Of a DNA stretch of 12,416 bases, positions 7,345-12,416 are shown piece by piece. The position numbers and the translations under genes are program-made. Below the pieces are notes generated by a model. That model saw only the letters and a list, made by a program, of their open reading frames with translations, was not told the DNA's origin and did not search any database. The DNA comes from Deltaproteobacteria bacterium. GTDB taxonomy: Bacteria; Desulfobacterota; Syntrophia; Syntrophales; UBA5619. Every line of letters starts with the position of its first letter. Positions within the stretch are counted from its first letter, which is position 1. The stretch spans positions 1 to 12,416 of the forward strand of contig JAJFTY010000060.1 in NCBI GenBank assembly GCA_021372695.1, read 5' to 3'.

Positions 7345-8142
7345 ATGCGGGTGCGCAGGGTCTCATTTCTGATCATCGGGTGGTTCATCCCATTGCTGTT
7401 CGTTTGGGGATGCGGCCAACGGGCTGTCCGTCCCGGTGGTTTGCCTCCACCCCCGCAGGCGAAAGTCGGGGGGGCGAAGGCTGTCGAAGCCAGGGCTCTG
7501 CCCCGCCTGGGCTACACGATCCAGGCCGGCGCCTTTGCCAACGCCGAAAACGCCGTCCGTCTGACCCGTTCCCTGCAGGAAAAGGGGCTGGACGCGACCT
7601 ATTTCGTTGCCCGCCAGGGGCTCTACAAGGTCCGTTTCGGAAATTTCACCACAAGGGAACAGGCCCGCGCCCGTGCCGACGAGGTCCGAAAAGAGGGGAT
7701 CATTGGAGAATTCTACATCGTCCGTCCCGAGGAGTATGCCGTTTCCCAAAGGGAGTCGCGAGGGGAGGCTTACCTGCGGGAGGAACTGGTCCGCTCTGCC
7801 AGGAGTTTTCTCGGTGTCCCCTACCTCTGGGGAGGAGCCTCTGCCGAAACCGGCTTCGATTGCAGTGGACTGACGATGACCGTCTACCAGTTGAACGGCC
7901 TGGACCTCCCGCGGACGACGCGGGAACAGTTCGGTCTGGGAACCCCGGTCGACCGAACCTCCCTGGAGAAGGGAGACCTGATCTTCTTTGGCGCCCCGGG
8001 AGACAAAATCTCGCATGTCGGCATCTATGCCGGAAACGGGCTCTTCATCCACGCTCCGGGCAGGGGGAAGAAGATCTGCGCGGACGATCTTTCGAAGGAG
8101 TATTACAGCCGGGCCTTTATCGGAGCGCGTTCGTACCTGTGA
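7345..8142 (+). CDS. SPOR and NlpC/P60 domain lipoprotein, probable cell-wall endopeptidase
   Basis: 265 residues. The N terminus is a lipoprotein signal (VRR, hydrophobic stretch, VWGC with Cys23 as the lipidation site; the lipobox is slightly atypical). After a Pro-rich linker, a SPOR-like domain (about 54-128, starting GYTIQAGAF, with YKVRFGNF) would bind denuded peptidoglycan glycan strands. The C-terminal half is NlpC/P60 (about 145-265) with FDCSG carrying Cys173, SHVGIY carrying His224 and FIHAPG carrying His236. The catalytic triad therefore looks complete. Such enzymes cut the D-Glu to diamino-acid bond in peptide stems. The ATG at 7345 has GGAGGGAG (7325-7332) at the rather long distance of 12 bases. 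The 144 bp before the gene hold no other feature. Confidence 0.9.
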   Translation: MRVRRVSFLIIGWFIPLLFVWGCGQRAVRPGGLPPPPQAKVGGAKAVEARALPRLGYTIQAGAFANAENAVRLTRSLQEKGLDATYFVARQGLYKVRFGNFTTREQARARADEVRKEGIIGEFYIVRPEEYAVSQRESRGEAYLREELVRSARSFLGVPYLWGGASAETGFDCSGLTMTVYQLNGLDLPRTTREQFGLGTPVDRTSLEKGDLIFFGAPGDKISHVGIYAGNGLFIHAPGRGKKICADDLSKEYYSRAFIGARSYL

Positions 8143-8187
8143 CCACCTCAATGAACCTTTCGGGGCGGACCGGCGGCGATGGCTTCG

Positions 8188-8214
8188 CTTCATGGGTGAT
8201 GAAGTATTTTTTTT
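8188..8214 (+). terminator. Candidate Rho-independent terminator after the NlpC/P60 gene
   Basis: CTTCAT (8188-8193) and ATGAAG (8199-8204) form a 6-bp stem with a GGGTG loop, followed by TATTTTTTTT (8205-8214). The stem is short and only half GC, but the U-tract is long and the position, 46 bp after a stop codon, is right. It probably separates the NlpC/P60 gene from the CHAT gene. Confidence 0.6.
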
Positions 8215-8381
8215 GATGCGGCCGGTTGATAAATACCCGATTATTTAGTATGCCTCTCCTGGCCGATGATGCGATTCGGAACGGATCGCCTGGCATTGGG
8301 CGGGCAATTCCAGGCTGCCCCTGCCGGGCGGATTTCCCCGTATTCTCGCTGCTCCTGAGAACGAATAGAAGGATTAACCCT

Positions 8382-10898
8382 TTGCAGACCTGCCTGGCGA
8401 TCGTGCTCTGCCTCATCCTGGGAATCTCCGGTTGCGTGAAGAGTGTGCCGCCGCCGAAGCCGTTGGCGCCGCCGCCAGCGCCGCCACCGAAGGCCGAACG
8501 GGCGACCCCCTACGATTCCGAAATCCCGGCGGAATACCTCGACCGGTTCCGCCACACTGCCCTGCCGGCCGGGGAAGCCCTTCCCCTGACCTGCCTGGCC
8601 GTGGCCGACCACTTTGCGGCGCGGGGTGACGCGGATCGCGGCCTCCTTTTCCTCGACAGGGCAGCCGAGGGATTCGTACGGGAAAAGAACGGACCCGGCG
8701 AGGCCGAAGCCCTGAGTCGAAAGGCCTTGCTGTTGTATGATTCCGGCCGGGAGATCGATGCGGACGAGGCCATCCGGAAGGCCGGCGAAACATGGAAGGA
8801 GCCGCCGCTACGCGCCTTCGCCGGCTATCTCGAAGGGCATCGGGCCCTGCGTCAGGGTGATTTTCTGCGGGCCCTTTCCGCCCTGAACCGCTCGCTCGAA
8901 GACAACTCGGGGTTCCGGACAGACCTCCACCTGTTGAAACTGCGCCGAGATACGGACCTTGCTGCGGGAATGGCCGCCCTTCTTTCGAACTTCATTCCTG
9001 GACTGCTTGGAGTCTACGGCGCAAACGGTGGGACGTCGGCCGGCGCAGATCTTGCGGCCGGTGCAGGCCGCCTTCAGGAAGCACTGGCCTTGAACCGGGA
9101 GCTTCATCAAAGCGCGATGGCCCCGCTTCTCCCCGTGCTGGATTCCGGGAAACTGGAGGCAGAGGCACACAGCTTTCTCGGATTGTGGTTCGGGATGAAG
9201 GGCGAGCCCGGGGAGGCCTTCCGCCACCTCGCTCTCGCGGAAGAACTTTCCCGAAAAGTGGGTTTTCCGACAGGCGAGATCCGCAGCCTGCTGTTTCGCG
9301 GAGAACTCGGCCTTCGGGGAGAATCGGGAGCCGAGGGCCTAAAAGCGGCCGAACGGTTCCTCGAAAAAGCCGATTTCCGGGGCGCTTCGCCCTATCGGAT
9401 CTGGGCGCGGTTCATCCTTTCACGATACGCACAGAAAGAGGGGCGGAAACCGGAGGCGATCCGATTCCTTCAGGAGGCAGCCGGGGTCATCGAGTCCGAG
9501 CGTTCCCCGATGGCGGCCGACATGCTGGATGCCGTTTGTCGGAGCCAGCGCCGGACGATCTACGAAACGCTCGTCGGACTCTGCGCCGGGGAGGGGATGG
9601 TTGCGGAAGCGCTAAGGGCCGCGGAGGCGGGCAAGGCGATCGTGATCGTGGATCTCCTCAGGGGAGAGGAGATCGGACGGACGGATGGCGAGCGGAATCT
9701 TCTGCGGCAGGAGGCCGCACTCTGCCGGGAGATCCGGGAGCTTCAGAGGCGCATCCTCCAGGTCTTTGACGAGGGGATGGTGGGCGGGCTCCTGGAACGG
9801 CTGAAGCAGGCGGAGGCGCGCTACGGAGAATTGCTCGGCCGCATCGGAAAAGAAGAGGCAAGGCTCCTGCCGCTGATCGCCGTCCGCGGTGTCGATCCGA
9901 CAGCCCTGCAGCGCCTTCTCGATGACAATACGACCCTTTTCGACTACTTCTCGACGAGGGACAACCTGTATGTCTGGTCCATCCAGCGGGGAAAGATCCA
10001 CCTGGAGCGGATCGGCCTCACACGGGCGGAACTCCGCTCCTTTGCCTTCTCCTTCGTTTCGGCGATCCGCGAGAGGGACAAGAGGAAAACGGAAAGGCTC
10101 TCCCGCCGGGCCTATAACCTGCTGCTCCAGCCGATCATCCCCTTCGTCTCCGGTGAGCGGATCGGCTTCATCCCGGATGATGCACTCTTCTACATTCCTT
10201 TTGCAGCCATGAGCTATCGGGGAAGGTTTCTCGCCGAGGGGTTCACGATCTTTCATCTCCCCGCGGCCAACCTGTTCGGAGAGACCGTAGAAAAACCGGG
10301 GAAGGCAGACCTGCGCATTCTGGCCTTTGGAGACCCCGATCTGGAGGACGAGACGCTCGACATCCATTTTGCGGCGCAGGAGGTCGAAAGGATCCGAAAA
10401 CGGATCGGCGGCACGACCGTTCTACTCGGGCGGGAGGCCTCGGAAGCGAGGGCAGGGGAGTTGCTCTCCGGTTACGATATCCTCCACTTTGCCGTTCGGG
10501 GGCGGTTCTTTCCGGATGCGATCCTGGAGTCCGGCCTGCTGATGACGCCGGGCGCGGGCCAGGACGGCAGGCTGACCGTCCGCGAAATCTTTCGTCTCCG
10601 ATTCGAGGGAGGGGCGGTTGTGCTGAGCGGATCCGATCCGATTCCGGAAAGGGACCCTGAAGGAAAGGGGCCAATCTCTCTGAATCGGGCCTTCCTGAGT
10701 GCGGGGAGTCCGTCGGTCGTTTCGACGTTGTGGCTCAGCGACAACAAGGAGGTTGGTCATCTCCTGGATCTTTTCTACCGCCAACTCGCAAGAAAGGAGC
10801 CCCTCTCCGAAGCATTGCGGATGGCGCAGCTCCGTCTGTTCCGCGAGGGGTATCCGCCCGATGTCTGGGCGGCTTTTGTGCTGACGGGGAGATATTGA
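8382..10898 (+). CDS. Large lipoprotein with helical repeats and a C-terminal CHAT domain that lacks its catalytic dyad
   Basis: 838 residues from the TTG at 8382, which has AAGGA (8369-8373) 8 bases upstream. The frame is open further up, with ATG at 8250 and TTG at 8226 but no good ribosome binding site. The chosen start lacks the usual Lys/Arg n-region, so it is uncertain. A hydrophobic segment ends in ISGC (Cys18), a likely lipidation site, followed by a Pro-rich linker. Residues of about 45-440 are helical and TPR-like (ALxRSL, AExLSR, ALRAAEAGKA). A charged coiled coil (about 445-500) follows. The rest (about 505-838) is a CHAT domain, with FIPDDALFYIPFAAM, LGREASEA, VVSTLWLSDN and PDVWAAFVLTG. 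The usual HFATHG reads HFAVRG (Arg706 for His) and LSACET reads LSGSDP (Ser751 for Cys). A scaffold or binding role is more likely than proteolysis. Confidence 0.85.
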   Translation: MQTCLAIVLCLILGISGCVKSVPPPKPLAPPPAPPPKAERATPYDSEIPAEYLDRFRHTALPAGEALPLTCLAVADHFAARGDADRGLLFLDRAAEGFVREKNGPGEAEALSRKALLLYDSGREIDADEAIRKAGETWKEPPLRAFAGYLEGHRALRQGDFLRALSALNRSLEDNSGFRTDLHLLKLRRDTDLAAGMAALLSNFIPGLLGVYGANGGTSAGADLAAGAGRLQEALALNRELHQSAMAPLLPVLDSGKLEAEAHSFLGLWFGMKGEPGEAFRHLALAEELSRKVGFPTGEIRSLLFRGELGLRGESGAEGLKAAERFLEKADFRGASPYRIWARFILSRYAQKEGRKPEAIRFLQEAAGVIESERSPMAADMLDAVCRSQRRTIYETLVGLCAGEGMVAEALRAAEAGKAIVIVDLLRGEEIGRTDGERNLLRQEAALCREIRELQRRILQVFDEGMVGGLLERLKQAEARYGELLGRIGKEEARLLPLIAVRGVDPTALQRLLDDNTTLFDYFSTRDNLYVWSIQRGKIHLERIGLTRAELRSFAFSFVSAIRERDKRKTERLSRRAYNLLLQPIIPFVSGERIGFIPDDALFYIPFAAMSYRGRFLAEGFTIFHLPAANLFGETVEKPGKADLRILAFGDPDLEDETLDIHFAAQEVERIRKRIGGTTVLLGREASEARAGELLSGYDILHFAVRGRFFPDAILESGLLMTPGAGQDGRLTVREIFRLRFEGGAVVLSGSDPIPERDPEGKGPISLNRAFLSAGSPSVVSTLWLSDNKEVGHLLDLFYRQLARKEPLSEALRMAQLRLFREGYPPDVWAAFVLTGRY

Positions 10899-10957
10899 CC
10901 CATCTTTGATCGATCGAACTCTGCCGGCGGAAGGCCGGTCATCGGGAAAGGAGAATT

Positions 10958-12010
10958 ATGGAGAGCGAGAATCTGCTGGTCACCGGGGGATGCGGTTTTA
11001 TCGGGAGCAACTTCATTCGCCATCTGCTTGCGCAAGAGGGGTTCCGGGGAAGGATCGTCAGTGTGGACAGCCTCACCTATGCAGGGAATCCCGAGAATCT
11101 GAGCGGCGTTGGGGAAGCATATCCCGGGCGATATCTCTTTGAAAAAGCGGATATCTGCGACCTCCCGGCGCTCAAAGAGATCTTTGGCCGGTACGGGATC
11201 GACACGGTGTGCCATTTTGCCGCCGAGTCCCACGTCGACCGTTCCATCAAACGGCCGGACAGCTTCATCCAGACCAATATCCTGGGCACATTCAACCTGC
11301 TCGAAGCTGCAAGGGCAGCCGGAAGCGGCTTCCGGCTTTTCCACCACATCAGCACCGACGAGGTCTACGGAAGCCTGGGGAAGGAAGGACTCTTCACCGA
11401 GGAGACACCCTACCGTCCGAACAGCCCCTACTCGGCATCCAAGGCCTCCTCCGATCATCTCGTCCGGGCCTACCACGAGACCTACGGCCTTCCGACCACG
11501 ATTTCCAACTGCTCGAACAACTACGGTCCCTATCAGTTTCCGGAGAAACTCATCCCCCTGATCGTCCTCAATGCGGTGGAGGGTAAGCCGCTGCCCGTTT
11601 ACGGTGACGGGCGAAATGTCCGGGACTGGCTCTATGTAACGGACCACTGCGAGGCGATCCGGACCATCATGGAAAAGGGAAGGCGCGGGGAGACCTACAA
11701 CATCGGCGGCCATGCCGAGATGGAAAACATCGCCATCGTGGAAATGATCTGCGATCTGGTGGACGAACTTGCGGCGGGTGCAGGTTCCCGAAGGCGTCTG
11801 ATCACGTTCGTTGCGGACCGGCCGGGTCACGACCGGCGATATGCCATCGATTTTTCGAAACTGCACGGAGAGTTGGGCTGGTCTCCAGCCGAGTCGTTCG
11901 CCTCGGGTCTCAGGAAGACCGTACGCTGGTATTTGGAAAACCGGGGTTGGAGCGATCGGATCCGAAGCGGGGCCTATCAGTCCTGGATCAGGGAGCAGTA
12001 CGGCGTATGA
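10958..12010 (+). CDS. rfbB: dTDP-glucose 4,6-dehydratase
   Basis: 350 residues, EC 4.2.1.46 (RfbB/RmlB): converts dTDP-glucose to dTDP-4-keto-6-deoxyglucose, the second step towards dTDP-rhamnose and other deoxysugars. Extended SDR features are clear: NAD-binding [11 protein letters not shown] (9-19), [13 protein letters not shown] (36-48), [12 protein letters not shown] (86-97), catalytic STDEVYG (132-138, Thr133/Asp134/Glu135) and YSASK (158-162, Tyr158/Lys162), then [14 protein letters not shown] and RDWLYVTDH. Length is normal. The ATG at 10958 follows AAGGAG (10948-10953) closely. It begins 59 bp after the CHAT gene. No rmlA, rmlC or rmlD is present in the window, so the final sugar is not known. 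Confidence 0.95.
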   Translation: MESENLLVTGGCGFIGSNFIRHLLAQEGFRGRIVSVDSLTYAGNPENLSGVGEAYPGRYLFEKADICDLPALKEIFGRYGIDTVCHFAAESHVDRSIKRPDSFIQTNILGTFNLLEAARAAGSGFRLFHHISTDEVYGSLGKEGLFTEETPYRPNSPYSASKASSDHLVRAYHETYGLPTTISNCSNNYGPYQFPEKLIPLIVLNAVEGKPLPVYGDGRNVRDWLYVTDHCEAIRTIMEKGRRGETYNIGGHAEMENIAIVEMICDLVDELAAGAGSRRRLITFVADRPGHDRRYAIDFSKLHGELGWSPAESFASGLRKTVRWYLENRGWSDRIRSGAYQSWIREQYGV

Positions 12011-12031
12011 GCCTTCTCTCCTCCGGAACAG

Positions 12032-12082
12032 GGTTCATCCTCAAAGGATGGAACCTGAACGCCCGAACCAACGGCGTTCAGG
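12032..12082 (+). terminator. Two adjoining hairpins after rfbB, possible terminator without U-tract
   Basis: GGTTCATCC (12032-12040) pairs with GGATGGAACC (12046-12055) with one bulge. CCTGAACGCC (12054-12063) pairs perfectly over 10 bp with GGCGTTCAGG (12073-12082) across a 9-base loop. The two structures share the bases at 12054-12055. The site, 22 bp after the rfbB stop and just before a new promoter, suits transcription termination. No run of T follows, so it is not a standard intrinsic terminator. Confidence 0.4.
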
Positions 12083-12105
12083 GGCGAGGGCGATCCAGAT
12101 TGTGT

Positions 12106-12134
12106 TTGACAATAACCGGGATTCGCATTAGATA
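12106..12134 (+). promoter_or_regulatory. Probable sigma70-type promoter for the methyltransferase gene
   Basis: A perfect -35 box TTGACA (12106-12111) is followed after 17 bases by TAGATA (12129-12134), a 3 of 6 match to the -10 box. Transcription would start near 12141, leaving a 60-base leader before the TTG start at 12201. With the hairpins before it, this suggests that the methyltransferase gene starts a separate transcript from rfbB. Confidence 0.5.
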
Positions 12135-12200
12135 CTGCCGACGCGATGACGCGTGATCGATCTTTCCGTAATGGCCGGGATACCGCCCGAGGAGGCTCCG

Positions 12201-12416
12201 TTGGTCGAAGAACCCTATGTTTACCTCATGGAGAACGAAGAGGAGAAGGACCGCCTCGAAATGAAGACGGACCCCCTGGTCTTGCGCAAACAGGCCGAAT
12301 GGTGCGGCATCAAGCCGGGCCAGCGCCTGCTCGACCTCGGCTGCGGACCCGGCAAGACGACGGCAATCCTCTACGATCTTATCCAGCCGGGGGGATCCAT
12401 CGTGGGGCTGGATGGC
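12201..12416 (+). CDS. SAM-dependent methyltransferase, 5' part only (runs off the window)
   Basis: 72 codons are visible with no stop. LLDLGCGPGKTT (43-54) is motif I of class I (Rossmann-fold) SAM methyltransferases, and IVGLDG (67-72) reaches the acidic end of strand 2 that binds the SAM ribose. The acidic N-terminal part before it (MENEEEKDRLEMKTDPLVLRK...) resembles small-molecule methyltransferases. The start is a TTG at 12201, with a perfect AGGAGG (12190-12195) 5 bases upstream. An in-frame ATG at 12171 and GTG at 12153 are less well placed. The substrate cannot be told. Next to rfbB, a sugar or cell-surface substrate is possible. Confidence 0.85.
   Translation, partial: MVEEPYVYLMENEEEKDRLEMKTDPLVLRKQAEWCGIKPGQRLLDLGCGPGKTTAILYDLIQPGGSIVGLDG

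Noticed and set aside
7155..8216. 353-codon plus-strand frame overlapping the NlpC/P60 gene
   Set aside because: The alternative frame has a complete SPOR-NlpC/P60 protein with a catalytic triad, while this one has no domain features.
10775..11866. Long minus-strand reading frame (363 codons) opposite rfbB
   Set aside because: Antisense shadow. The plus strand carries all rfbB catalytic motifs.
1..12416. CRISPR arrays, tRNA or rRNA genes, attachment sites
   Set aside because: No regularly spaced repeats, cloverleaf sequences or rRNA segments were recognised on either strand.

Overview
The window looks like chromosomal DNA of an anaerobic Gram-negative bacterium, most likely a syntrophic or sulfate-reducing Desulfobacterota (former Deltaproteobacteria). 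This is inferred from three things: the PAS-LuxR one-component sensor style, the TPP-riboswitch / thiN / thiD / cytX arrangement, and the lipoproteins next to a dTDP-sugar gene. No sequence search was run, so the lineage is tentative.

The window has two compositional halves. The left part (1 to about 2640) is clearly AT-richer by eye. It starts with the last 29 codons of a DDE/integrase-type transposase (probably IS481-like) and a possible insertion-sequence right end. Next, on the minus strand, comes one intact gene for a membrane-anchored, double-PAS, LuxR-type transcription factor. About 500 bases without a convincing gene follow, including a minus-strand coding relic or dispersed repeat. 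At about 2650-2726 two strong adjacent hairpins mark the change to GC-rich core DNA.

The right part (about 2730-12416) is GC-rich and reads entirely on the plus strand. A TPP riboswitch with a clear Rho-independent terminator controls a compact thiamine salvage operon: thiN (thiamine pyrophosphokinase), thiD (HMP / HMP-P kinase, 4-bp overlap with thiN) and cytX (putative HMP transporter, 10 bp after thiD). A CCA-adding-type tRNA nucleotidyltransferase with an HD domain follows at 49 bp. Next are a SPOR + NlpC/P60 cell-wall hydrolase lipoprotein, a candidate terminator, and a large lipoprotein with helical repeats and a C-terminal CHAT domain. The CHAT domain appears to have lost both its catalytic His and Cys. 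The window ends with rfbB/rmlB (dTDP-glucose 4,6-dehydratase), two hairpins, a good sigma70-type promoter, and the 5' end of a SAM-dependent methyltransferase that runs off the window. The last genes suggest the edge of a surface-polysaccharide locus.

The thiamine genes work together: CytX brings in hydroxymethylpyrimidine, ThiD phosphorylates it to the pyrophosphate, and ThiN converts salvaged thiamine to TPP, which feeds back on the riboswitch. The joining enzyme (ThiE) is not in this window. The most unusual items are the apparently inactive CHAT lipoprotein, the acquired-looking PAS-LuxR segment and the structured boundary at 2651-2726.
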